Positions 36,371 to 48,200 of a stretch of 64,000 nucleotides of DNA are shown piece by piece (the stretch's first letter is position 1; each line of letters starts with the position of its first letter). The position numbers and the translations under genes were made by a program. The notes under the pieces were generated by a model. That model was not told the origin of the DNA and did no database searches. It worked only from the letters and a program-made list of their open reading frames with translations. The stretch comes from Pseudevernia furfuracea (Eukaryota > Ascomycota > Lecanoromycetes > Lecanorales > Parmeliaceae), in NCBI GenBank assembly GCA_022315425.1, contig JAIUPT010000041.1:2441865-2505864 (forward strand), written 5' to 3'.

Positions 36371-37685
36371 CTGTCCGGGCCCTCCGCGAAGTTCTAATAC
36401 CATCATATAACTAGTATATGATGATCTCATAACGATATATAGTTATATAACCGGGATATAATAGTTCTACCCTCGTCGTTGATTAGTTATATTCTCGTTA
36501 TATATAACAAAATTCTTATAAATAGTTGCGTAACGGTTATATAACGGTTATATAACGATTATATTAATTTAAAGTCTTCTTCGTTATTTAGGAAGGTGCT
36601 ATACTTGAAAAAAAATTCTAAGTCTCGCAATTATTCACAGCAGTCACAGCAGTCATGCAGCCATTGCAGCCATTGCAGCCATTGCAGTCACTGCAGCCAT
36701 GTCGCGATGCAGCCATTGCAGCCATTGCAGTCATTGCAGTCATTGCAACCATTGCAGTCATTGCAGCCATGGCAGTCACTGCAGTCATGCAGTTATGCAG
36801 CCATGCAGCCATATCGCCATGAAGACATGAAGACATGGAGACATCTCAGTCGTTGCAGTCATGTCGTCATGCAGTCAATGCAGCCATTGCAGCCATTGCA
36901 GTCATTGCAGCCATGTCGCCATACAGCCATTGCAGCCATTGCAGCCATTACAGCCATGGAGCCATGGAGACATCTCAGTCAATGCAGCCATTGCAGCCAT
37001 TGCAGCCATTGCAGTCACTGCAGCCATGTCGCCATGTCGCCATGCAGTTATTGTAGTCATTGCAGCCACCGCCATGTCGCCATTGCAGCCATGGAGACAT
37101 GGAGACATCTCAGTCACTGCAGCCATGTCGTCATGCAGCCATTGCAGCCACTGCAGCCATTGCAGCCATGTAGCCACTGCAGCCATGGAGACATGGAGAC
37201 ATCTCAGTCACTGCAGCCATGTCGTTATGCAGCCATTGCAGCCACTGCAGCCATTGCAGCCATGTAGTCACTGCAGCCATGGAGACATGGAGACATGGAG
37301 ACATCTCAGTCACTGCAGCCATGTCGTTATGCAGCCATTGCAGCCATGCGCAGTCACGAAGATCTCTTAGTCACTGTATTCTCATATTCTTGAAAATTAA
37401 GAAATAGAAATTGGCTAGAAATTGACTAGAAATCGACTGAATTTAGAACCAATTTATATTCGTTGTACACCCGACTCAAAATCGAACTCACAACTTCATG
37501 ACAACTTCACGACAACTTCACTAAACCTGATTTGGTTGTAGGGAAGGTCTTTCGAGCTATATGATCGTTGTCGTTTAGTTATAAAACCAGCTCAAGCTGG
37601 TCGCAGAACTAGTCGCACGACCAATTAAGAACTAATCCGTAATCGTCTCATAACCGTCTTAAAACCTATAAGGTTGGCAGGACAG
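36371..37685 (-). mobile_element. TA-flanked non-autonomous element carrying a minisatellite
   Basis: 1315 bp bounded by TA dinucleotides (36369-36370 and 37686-37687). The termini both begin CTGTCC (CTGTCCGGGCCCTCC and CTGTCCTGCCAACC, reading inward), a very short inverted repeat. Removing the element with one TA joins the gag of E as NKE-Y-ENY without a frame break, which proves insertion. TA duplication is the hallmark of Tc1/mariner-type transposition, but there is no transposase. Palindromic GTTATATAAC motifs lie near one end. A diverged relative in opposite orientation is at 30107-30859. Confidence 0.75.
36642..37370 (+). repeat. CAGCCATTG minisatellite
   Basis: About 730 bp of CAGCCATTG 9-mers with interspersed GAGACATCTCAGTCACTGCAG and CATGTCGTCATG blocks; reverse complement of the array at 30107-30625. 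It stays rich in CA and TG dinucleotides, the usual RIP targets, although both flanks are strongly AT-rich. The 223-codon open frame here is a by-product of the repeat. Confidence 0.9.
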
Positions 37686-37687
37686 TA

Positions 37688-38320
37688 TTCTTTATTTAAT
37701 TCGATATGAAAAAGAAAGATAAAATAGGCGTCGTTTAGACGTAATTTCTTATAAATCGTTCGAATTTCATTGTGAAGTTCTTTGAACTTCTCAGCGTATT
37801 CGAAGACGTTTTTATAATCACTTAACTTCAACAGTGATAGACGTCGAAAACGATTATTAAGAAAATTAGAATCTTTAAGCTTACAGCCCTATCTAATAAC
37901 GATTCAGAGAAAGTAGACGTTATTAATGTTCTTATAATCACTATAGTAGTTAACTTCAAGAGTGCTTAGAATAACGTTACAGCACACTAAGTGTTTTTCT
38001 TCTTATCTGTCACGACGGATTTCGTACGAATCTAGAGTTTTTAACACTGACACTGAAGTGAAAGATGCTTAATTCGACTTAGTCTGAATCTGAGTAGCTG
38101 CGTTGATCGTATTTACTTTATTTATATCGATCTGAGTAACACGAGACGAGAAAACAAGCTAACTTTTCGTTGTGTACTTTTATAACAGTTCGTTGATGAG
38201 ATACTCTTTGACAGCGCGCTTTCAGATCTAATATTCTTCGAGAGTTTCGAGTTTGACTATGTGCGTTAACAGACTGCTCGATTTGATAGTAACTGTTTCA
38301 GAGTTCATAACTAATAATCG
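37688..38320 (-). pseudogene. 5' gag half of element E
   Basis: Minus frame with Copia gag character (MKLSDYKNVFEYAEKFKELHNEIRTIYKKLRLNDAYFIFLFHIELNKEY). It continues beyond the nested TA element at 36368. The N-terminal part upstream of 37831 contains stops. Confidence 0.65.
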
Positions 38321-39084
38321 TATATTCAAAAAGATCGATATCACTACAGTCTTCAAGTTCTAACTCGTTCGTTGAGAGTTTTAATATGAGTGAGACGTTA
38401 TTATCGCTCGACGTGTTCGATACGTAGTTCTCTTGACTCACTTTGATTAGATTTTAAGCTTCAGAGTCAAGATTGCTTAGTTCGTCAAGGTCACGATACT
38501 AAAGCTCGTGATTATATCGAGGAAAATCACGTTCAAAGATACGACGATAACGACGCTCACACTCTTAATCTCCTATAGAGATACAATAAACAGCGTCAAT
38601 TTCGAGGCAGTTAATAACAATTTGAGAGCTTTATGTAGAGATTAATTGATATTTGAAATTAAAGAAGATATCGAAAGAAGTACAATAAGATTTAGACGTA
38701 GAAACAGTAAGAAAAAGACTTTAAATAGAGATTAGACGTGTAGATCGTCTGATAAATAAAGACTCTCTGAGAGAGACACGAGATATATATATCGACTCAT
38801 AGATCTTATTATCATTGTTATTTTTATTGTTAGAAATAAGAGTAAAAGCAAGAACGCTCGCCCCTCTCGTAAGAATCTTCGACGTATACTTATTTCACTG
38901 CGCGAGGTGTCGAAGACGATTTACACTTAGAATCTTTTGCGCTTGCACCTCTCTTAAAAGAGACGACATCTATCGAGAAGTTAATTTCATTACGCTCACG
39001 AATCGAAAGAATATAAAACGTGAGTCGCGAGTTAAGCGAAAGAATATACTATATAGTTAACAAGCGAAAGAATACACTACACAG

Positions 39085-39388
39085 TTGATTGACAGCTTAG
39101 TAACGTCTTGATAGAATTTTAAATGAATAGCTTAGTAGCGTCTAAGCAGATTGACAGCTTAGTAGCGTCTTAATAAAGTTTTTAGATGAATAGCTTAGTA
39201 GCGTCTGAGCAGAGTTTTAGATGAATAGCTTAATAGCGTCTGAGCAGAGTTTTAGATGAACAGCTTAATAACGTCTTAATGAAGTTTTTAGATGAATAGC
39301 TTAGTAGCGTCTGAGCAGAGTTTTAGATGAACAGCTTAGTAGCGTCTGAGCAGAGTTTTAGATGAACAGCTTAGTAGCGTCTTAATGA
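39085..39388 (-). repeat. 35-bp tandem repeats in the leader of element E
   Basis: About eight units with the core AGCTTAGTAGCGTCT, separated by GAGCAGAGTTTTAGATGAA or a TTAATGAAGTTTTTAGATGAA variant. They lie between the primer site and gag, where Copia elements normally have an untranslated leader. Confidence 0.85.
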
Positions 39389-39815
39389 TGTAATATTTAA
39401 TAATTTGAAGGTTTTAACTCTTGCGCTGTTTGAACAACAAGGCGATAAGTATTCGTTACAGAGTCAAAGCAATCTACTTGATGTGATTCACAGACGAAAT
39501 GATTTCTTTTATTGATTGACCTAGCGAGCGATTCGATTCAGATCTAGCTTCGTCGGCTGTAAGGTGATCCCAGCGATAGTTCTAGCGATTGCTGGATTTC
39601 GAAGTCAAACTCATTTTCACGTCTTTCTTTCGATTGAAGTCTCAGCCTTCTAAAGATAGAGTTTGTTTTATAGATATAACATTCAAAGTGAGATGTTAAT
39701 GTTTTGTTTGCTGAGACTCTCAGCCCAATTGAAACACTCTAAATAAGTCAGCAGACGGCTCTGAAGTTGAACGTAGTACTACTAAAAGAATACCCTGCGA
39801 TTCGGGCTCATAACC

Positions 39816-39947
39816 TGTTAAAATATAGATATGTGAAACATCTAATTGAGTTGTATAACTAGTACAGTAGATCGCTACATACAAAATCCACCAAGTCTAA
39901 ACGCCGGGTTGATATCGTGAAAAGTCACCTCGGCTAGAATTTTGACA
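39816..39947 (-). repeat. 5' LTR of element E
   Basis: 132 bp, partner of 31169-31300. Adjacent primer site at 39801-39815 (minus GGTTATGAGCCCGAA), again complementary to the initiator tRNA-Met anticodon arm. Confidence 0.9.
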
Positions 39948-39952
39948 AATAT

Positions 39953-42305
39953 TCGTTATTAATAATAAGCTTGAAACAGTCTTTCAAGTTCGCATCTCAA
40001 CGTGAATCTAAATCGAAACGATTCTTATCGATCTATGTCTTGAACATTATTAGCTTATTAATTCGATACTTATAATTAATAACTAAGTCGTATCGCGTAA
40101 CGAAAATAATATAATTATTAATAATCAAAATTTGAAATCGTTGCTCTTTTTCATTAAATAGTTTATATAATTAATATAAATTATTAAGCACTAAGCGTTC
40201 GTCTGCGATAGACTTCGATCGTCGCGCGTCGTCGTAATATTTATAAATATCGAAGACATCTGAGACTATTAGATCGATAGTCTTAATTTATTACGTAATA
40301 AGATTCTTAGATATTAGAATAAGCGTTAATCTAGCTTTAATACGTTATTGATTTATACGAGTCTTCGCGCGTTCTCTGTGAAGCTAAAGTATTAATTAAT
40401 ATATATAATTCTTATAAAAGACTATTATAGAGCAGAGAGCAGAAGACTTTTATAAAAGACTTTTATAGAAGATGTCTAATAATAGAAAAGACTTATATAT
40501 ATAAATAATAAACGATTATTTAAGTCTTATCGAGATCTACGTGATCTATAAGAAATATAACTCGTAAATGCGAATTCGAGCTGAATTTCACGAGTGCTTT
40601 AACAATTATAAATTATTAGAATTTAAGTGATTATAATAAAGTTATTTTAGATATACAAAAGATTATTTAATCTTCGTTATATAATATATCGAATAAAAGA
40701 TAAACTTCTCTTAAATCTTTTCGTTAATAATTCTCACTATTAAAATAGATTTATTATTTATCGAAGTTTATTTTAGTTATCGCATTTTAAAATTAATATT
40801 TAATCGAATTTTATTTTAAATTCTCGATTGTTTTAATAAATCAAGTCTTTTGATCTTCTTTGAAGATCAAATCTATTAATTTTATTATTTTAATAGTCTT
40901 CTTTAAAGCTCTTATATTACTATTCTTTTAAATAATCATATTAATTAATTATACTTTTTAAAATCTTTCGCGAATATCAAAGATTATTGATTTATTTTCA
41001 ATTATTATTAACTGAGCGTTTAATAAAGACGCGAAATTAGTTTTAATAACTTTCTTACGCTCTTCATTTATATTACGCTCAAATCGAAGGTTCTCTTTAT
41101 TTGATTATACAACTTCGACTTATTAAATTATGAATTTCAAAAAATAATCGATCTATTAATTATTCTTAAGCATCAAATAATTATTTTATAAGAAATTCTT
41201 CTCGTATTCGAACTTAAATATAATTTTTATAATTATATTTCAATCACGAATAACTCGCTTAGTCGTTATACGCTCTTTCTCGAATATAGACTTAGACAAT
41301 ATTAAACTTAATAAAGATAAAGACGTATCAAAAGTCGACGATACGTTGATTTAATATAAGTCAGCGATAATATAATATCTATAAAAGAGTGCTTATAAGA
41401 GAATATTTATAAAAGAATATTTAAGACAGACTTTTATAATTAAGATACTTATCGAACGTTTTATTTAAATAACGACTTTGAATCATAACTTCTTTATAAT
41501 AACGACGTTTTTTGTCTTACGCTTAAAAGACGTATAATTAAACTTCTTATGCTTAATAAGTAGTTGTACTCTAAAATGAATTTACGTAAACGATAATTCT
41601 TTATTAAAAAAGAATTCAGCAGCACTCTTAATATTAACGCGATAAATCTAAAACAACGTAAACGTCAAATGATTCTCTCGATCTCATAATGTCTTGTTTA
41701 AAAGATTCGTAAAGAACTTGTTAGATTTTAGACGTTCTTTAATGATTATTCGTTATTTAATTATTTCGAATTTGATCTCTCGTTCTCGAGATGTATTAAG
41801 ATTTTAAATCAATTTCTGTTAAGAATAAATTTATATTTCGACGTAAATCTTGAAATAGAACGCAAAACGTGAATCTTAAAAATAGTTAATCATTTTCTAT
41901 AAGCTTATAAATTCATATAACTCGCGCAATTTATTTAACTCGCGATATTTTAATTTATTCTCGCGAGCTTTTATTAGAGAGAAGATTATAATTACGAAAA
42001 GCTTTAATAAGAAACAAACTTTAATAAGAAAATAATATAATAAATAAGATCACTATAAAAGACTTTTATAAAATCAACTTATTTCAGCGCTATTAAAATA
42101 AAGATTTAACATATAATCTAAGTTATATTAATATAAATAAGAAGTAAAAGTGATTTATAAAATGTAATAAACGAGTCTAAGTGATATAAATAATAAATAA
42201 ATAATATAAACAAGTGAGATATGAACGAGCAAATAAAATGTGAATAAGTGAAACAGTTATCTTTCGTTATAGTCTCTAACGAACGACTAAAATATACTTA
42301 AATAA
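39953..42305. other. AT-rich stretch, no gene supported
   Basis: About 2.3 kb of strongly AT-biased sequence with stops in every frame. Likely old RIP-degraded transposon, family not identified. Confidence 0.4.
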
Positions 42306-42599
42306 ATAAAGATAGCTTTTTTGATTTGATTTGATTTTATACTCGTGTCTACTCAAGCTACGAAGAGTAATTACGGACTACTGCTTAGGCTATATTGCAA
42401 GAGAAACCTTTCTCCGACTAGTCGAAACAGGGTAAAAACTCTCGCTATTCTTTCTTATCGCATCTTCTTGTCGTATAGTCTTCCTATCACACTGCGTTCT
42501 CTAGTCTATTCGTACGAATTCGTGTATCTTCTTGAAGTACTTGTTGCTGCTTCTATTATTGTCTGTCATATAACTGCTTCTTAGCCAGCGAGAACTGTT

Positions 42600-44942
42600 C
42601 TAAAAGGTCAATCGAGATCAGTCATCGCGCTGCGACCTTTGCCCCTCGCGAGGTTATCAGCATCTCTCTCAGATCAGCTATCTTAGTCTTCTTCAGAAGA
42701 GTTTGTCTCTCGCTTCTCAGCCTTAAACAGAATAGAAGAACGTGTCTAATATTCTATTTTCTTCAGTCACACTCGTATGCGAAAGAGAGTATCTTAAAGA
42801 CCTTACATATATATAAAAAGTGTGTTAGATCAATCTTCTCTATTCGTAGCTGAGTTAAAGCGAAGCTCTCTGCTTTTATTAGATCTTCATAAAGAGATCT
42901 CTTATTTGATCATAGATCTCCTCTTTGTGCGAGATAGCGTCGTTCTTCTGAGATCTCAGTCTGATACTAAGCTCACACTGCTTCTCAGACTGCTTTCTAT
43001 CAGTCTTTAACAAGGCCTCTAACCCTTCTTGACATTCTTTCTCCGTTAGGTGTCTGTAAAGAATCTCAATTTTCGAGTCGAAGCGTTCTTAGAGCTCACT
43101 CTTCTTTATCTTTTACTGAGATCTAAAGAACTACTCGTCTTTTATCTCGTTTCTCTCTTAGCTTTTTTCGAATTCTCGCATTTTCTAACTTCATAACGAG
43201 ATAATTATTTCTAAGTGCTTGATTTCGAAGTACTGCTTAATTCATCGTGATCTAAAAAGAGGGAATTTCTATCTCCGCTTCGACGACTCTCTTATTAATG
43301 ACTTTATATATCTCGACTACTCTTCGCAGACATCCATTCTATATAGTCTCTAAGGTCTTAACGTGAGATCGCTTGCTATTTCAAAGATCTCGTAATGTGT
43401 GTCACGTTGCTACTGCGTATATTATCGCTAATCGTATAATAGAGCTATACACTTGTCTTACTTTGTTTAGTGTGACGCTTCATGTTAAGACTGCAGTTAT
43501 TAATAGTGCTCTACATTGCGATTTCATCTTAATCTTGACTTCTCTAATATAAGATCTTTAACGAAGTTTGTCGTCGATCTGCAGTTTTAACACGCGAATA
43601 CTAGCCTTTGACTTTGTCGTTACAGAGCCTAGGTCGACGTTAATTCTCATATTGAACTTTTCTGAACTCCTTGTCAAATGAATTAGCTCGTACTTCTTTG
43701 ACGCGAACGTCGCTTCATAAGTTTCTGCTCATTACAAATAGATTTCGTATACTTTTTTAAGAGTCTCGTAGTTTATCTCAGTGCTCTTCTTATATGTCAG
43801 CAGATAAATATCGTTAACGAATTCTCCTACTTGCAGTTTCAACTTGATCTTCGTATATCTCTCAATCAAGAAAGCGTTGAAGAATAAAAAAAGAATAAAC
43901 GACATCGAAGATCCCTATAGAATCTCCGTCTCTACAGACTTTAGTCTACTTATTATTCTTTCTAGAGTGAGAGAGATTTCTCTGTCAGTAAGAAAGCTTC
44001 TTATTTAATTTACAATTAGCTTCGAGATTTTCTTCTGTCTAAGATTGTGAAGTAGACGATAATGAGAGACGTTATTAAAAGTCTCTATTATATCTAGTGA
44101 GAGAAGGCTAACAACTTTATTCTTTTCACAATCCCAGACTGTGTGCATTACATCTATTATCGTTTTTAGAACTGTCTTCGTAAATCTCTTTCTTTTAACT
44201 TTTATCTGTTCTAACGAAAAAAGATCATTATCTTCTGCGTAGTTATTAAGTCTGCGCGTAATCACTATTTTTAGTGTCTTCTTTAGTGTACTTAAGAGTG
44301 TTATTGATCTATACGACTTCGATTCGAAGTAGTTCTTCTTCTTTGACTTTCTTAACATAATAATATTAATCTTACAAAACTTCTTAGAGTGATAATTCAC
44401 GTCTACGCATGTCTGAAATAAGTGTCTAAACTTAAAGAGTAGCTTCTCTATAACTAGCCTTAAAAAGCGATTTGATAGATCATTTATTTCTAAAGCTTTA
44501 TCTAATTTTGATCTAAAGATAGTCTTACGTATCTCTTTCTTCGTGATCTAATTACTTATTAATAACGAAGAAGAATAGATTACTTTTAGAATATCGAAGA
44601 TATCTATTTAAGAGAGAGAAGAAAAGAAAGTCTTTCTTAGAATATTAACTTTTTCTTTAAACGTAATAACTAGACTCTTCTCTATTCTTTTTATTGACGA
44701 GAACTTCGATAGAAACTTAAGATATATATTATCGTTTCTCGCTCAGCTGACTATGTCTTAAACCTCTTTAGGTGATTACGTCATCTCGTACATTTTTCTA
44801 CGAAAGTGAAGAGTCTTAACCTTATTTATTATCTTGTCTCTCTTCTTAAGTGTCGCTCTTCATATATACTCTGCGTGCTCGCTACGACTAACTCGATATC
44901 GAGATATTTTAGTCTTCGCTTTCTTTATTGCTAGACTGCACT
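42600..44942 (-). pseudogene. LINE ORF2, reverse transcriptase domain
   Basis: The frame 44400-44005 contains the LINE RT opening blocks (KSYRSITLLSTLKKTLKIVITRRL, then SLLSLDIIETFNNVSHYRLLHNL). Downstream come IRSFLTD, LxGSSMSFILFLFFNAFLIE and the catalytic block EFVNDIYLL, in which the first catalytic Asp is Asn. A further segment reads SVTLNKVRQVYSSIIRLAIIYAVAT, typical of the post-RT region of fungal LINEs. Trp positions appear as TGA, TAA or intact TGG. Confidence 0.75.
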
Positions 44943-44947
44943 CTTCG

Positions 44948-45142
44948 TGATGGAATTCAGTCAATCATAGGCCGTTCCGCCCGCACTAGCGTGCCTTTTA
45001 GCGTGGCGCTAGTGGGCGACTCTTGTCTATTCTTCTCCTTCTCTTCCTTCTTGTCCACTACATGTATTCTACATAGTCATGCAATAGAGTCGTTCTATTA
45101 GCCACCCAATACAAGACCTCATAGCTGTCATATATTCCAACA
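44948..45142 (+). repeat. 5' LTR of element F
   Basis: 195 bp, TGATGG...CCAACA, containing GCACTAGCGTGCC / GGCGCTAGTGGGC, a GC-rich inverted repeat. The adjacent primer site 45143-45156 (GGTTATGAGCCCGG) again matches the initiator tRNA-Met anticodon arm. Confidence 0.95.
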
Positions 45143-45282
45143 GGTTATGAGCCCGGATTTCCGTCATTGAGGTCTTCACACAGCAGAAAAATTAACCTGC
45201 TGTCCCCACCGTCTGTGGGAGAGCCGATGTTATAATAACAGTGTTATCATAGCACCACACCACACCACATAGTCAATTCAAA

Positions 45283-48200
45283 ATGACTATCCAATTGTCC
45301 CATGCTGCATTGACGCAGATATGGAATTTCCCAAAGCTGAAGGGTCAACAAAACTATCAGCCATGGGTCAAAAAGATGAAGAGTGCACTGATGTACTCGG
45401 ATTTATGAGACGTCGTTCAGAATACAAACAAGGACTTTCCAACGGACCTACCAGTCACACCAGCACCTACGGCTACTCAGGCAACGGCCTATTAGGCTCA
45501 ATTGAAGACCTGAAAGCAGACGAACAACCAAGCGTCTGAGCTGATTTACTTCATGTGTAAAGATAAATCAGTCGAAGCCATTAAGAATAATGAAGTTGTT
45601 ATGAACCGGTGAATCAAGTTGAAGAACAATTATTTCGACTCAGGTTTCGTTCTTCGATTCATCAAGTTATAAAAACTCTGGACAACATCAATGACAAGCA
45701 GTGACAACTCCATGGAGACGTACGTTGTCAACATACGAGCAAAGTCGAAGGATCTTAGCCGAATGGGGGCTAGAATAGACGAGTGAATACTCGTCTCGTT
45801 GCTGCTAAACAACCTTAACATCAAGTATAAGAATTTCGTGCATCGTATCATCACGTCGTTGAACGAAGTGCTCGACTTTAATAAAATTGTTATACTCCTT
45901 CATGAGAAAGAGCGTCTTCTGAAGAGAGATATCAAAGAACAAGTTATGATCGCCGTTATAAAGCGTTTCAAATAGAAGAAGAACGAGAAGAAGATCTCTA
46001 ATAGAGATAATAACAATCGTGATCGAGGCTTAACGAGAGATCGCGAGGGTAGAAACAACAACATTATTCAGCTGATTTCAAAGAACTCGAATAGTATCAA
46101 CTATAAGGGCGATAACGACTCTTCTGAGTGTTTCAAGTGTTATCTTAATAAGAATAATAACAAGAGACTACACTGGTTATACGACTGCTGAACCCTTTAT
46201 GAGGATCGTATATCAGACAGATTTCGTGACGCCTTCAAGAAGGCTAAGGTCAAGGCGAATACCGTCAAAGAACGTGAACGATCAGACGATTTCGAAGATA
46301 ATCACAGTACTCATATTTCAACAATGACTCATTTGGTCATTGATCAAGAGACCGTGACAGACGAAGAGAATGAGGTCTGGGACTTCCCGTTCAACGCGAC
46401 TACACCGAAATCCTATGACGAGAAAATATCGAAGGAGTCGGTCATAGAGACTCTCGACCAGTCTCTATCCCAATTAACAGAAAAACAAGAGAGGGAATCT
46501 ACATTGAAGATATCGCAAGAAGAATCGATGATTCAGCTTACGCATATATCAAACTTTGTCGAATACGCAAGCACACGACTGCTTCCCTCTTCGAGAGCAC
46601 TTCTCGACATCGAATATCAGAAGAAAGAAATCATAGTGGAGGTATCAAGCGCGCACTCCACGTCTCAGCTTCAACCTACGTCAAACTTTTGCGGCGAGGC
46701 AAGTCGGGGGGTAGAGGAAAAGCTTGTTTCTCAGTTCGAAGTTGTCGATTTTGAAATAATTGATCAACTTTCACATAAGACGTTCTTATATTTCCGTGTA
46801 TACTTCGCAGCGTTGAACAGTGATCTCACGACGTCACGAGACTGAATGATCGACTCAGGATGTATTAATCACATGTTCTTCGACAAGGACGAGTTCATCG
46901 AGTATCGACCCTATCGTGGAGAAGTTATTGTTGTCAACGAAGTCACTGTCTGAACTTAAGGACGTGGCACAGTCGAAATGAAATGACTATTAAAGAATAA
47001 AATCAGCAATATAGTTCGTGTTGAGAACGTGTTGCATGTACCAGACTTTACATGCGAGCTATTTTCAATTAGTCAGGTCATCAAGAAGGGATTTGAAATC
47101 GCCTTCCTCGATAATGATTGTCACATTTTAAAAAATAATATACTTGTAGAAAGTGCATCAAAGACTCGAAACATCTATATACTGAATGTGTCTCAGTCTA
47201 CGATCAAAATTGTCGCTCTGATTCAGGAGAATACGAGAGCACTATTTATCGCTCTGATGTTTAACAAAGACGCAGTCGAACTGTGACATCGTCGAATGAG
47301 ACACCTAAACGAGATAGATCTCAAGAAACTCGTTAACATGAGCAAGGGCATCATCTTAACACAAAAACCTCGAATCAAGCTTATTTGTAAGGCGTGTTTT
47401 AAGACAAAGTCGTCTCGTAAGATCTTAAGAAGATAACAGCGAGAGATACTCGAAAAACTCGATAAAGTTCATATCGACTTGAGGGGATCATTCAACGTGT
47501 CATCGATCAATGAAGTCAAATACTATATGCTTCTAACGAATCAAGCGACCCTTCGAATCTAATACTTCACGTATAAGTACAAGAACGAAACGTTTAAGCT
47601 CTTTCGTGACTGAAAAATTCAAGTGAAAAACGAGTTAGAATATAAACTCAAGATAGTACGCATCGACAATAATACTAAGTTCATCAACGACGACTTTAAG
47701 ACCTTACTCAGAGACTCAGAAGTCACAATAAAGTCCATCGTGACCTATATTCCAGAGCAGAATAAACTCAGCGAAGTTCAGAACCGCGTCGTTATAAACG
47801 ACGTGAGAGCTATATTGTTCGACTCGAAGCTAACACGTTATCTCTGATCCGAACTTCTTCACACTAAGGTCTATCAGAAGAATCGAAGTTCAACAACCAA
47901 GGTACACGATATGATCCCTCATGAGACGTGAACTGGCGAACAATCATTCCTCGGGCACATAAGAATCATTGACTGCGTGATCTGAGTTCATATACTCAAG
48001 AAAAAACGTAAGAAACTCGACGAGCGTAGCAAGAAATGCTACTTGATAGACTATAACGATACATTCATATTTAGAGTATAAAACCCGGCCAGCAGAAAAG
48101 TCGAAAGATCGTCACACGTTGATTTTGACGAAACTCGTTTGATGACTTCAGCCGTGTAAGACACGAACTACTAACTAGCTGACGTCACTGACGACGACGA

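Larger units (their letters stand above)
31169..39947 (-). mobile_element. Copia element E, complete, with two nested insertions
   Basis: 8779 bp in minus orientation, bounded by the 5-bp target duplication AATAT (31164-31168 and 39948-39952). The 132-bp LTRs differ at 8 positions, all transitions. Order on the minus strand: LTR, primer site, leader with 35-bp tandem repeats, gag (interrupted by the TA element), integrase, RT (interrupted by an 860-bp insertion), RNase H, polypurine tract GTGTGGGAG, LTR. Without the two insertions it would be about 6.6 kb. The first 11 LTR bases (TGTCAAAATTC) match those of the A-D family, so the families are related. Confidence 0.9.

Noticed and set aside
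36596..37267. 223-codon frame encoding Ser-His-Cys and Leu-Gln-Pro repeats
   Set aside because: Several frames on both strands are open through the array; this follows from the 9-bp unit lacking stops, not from a protein.
30107..37370. CRISPR-like arrays
   Set aside because: The two repeat arrays are contiguous minisatellites without unique spacers, and the setting is a fungal nuclear genome.
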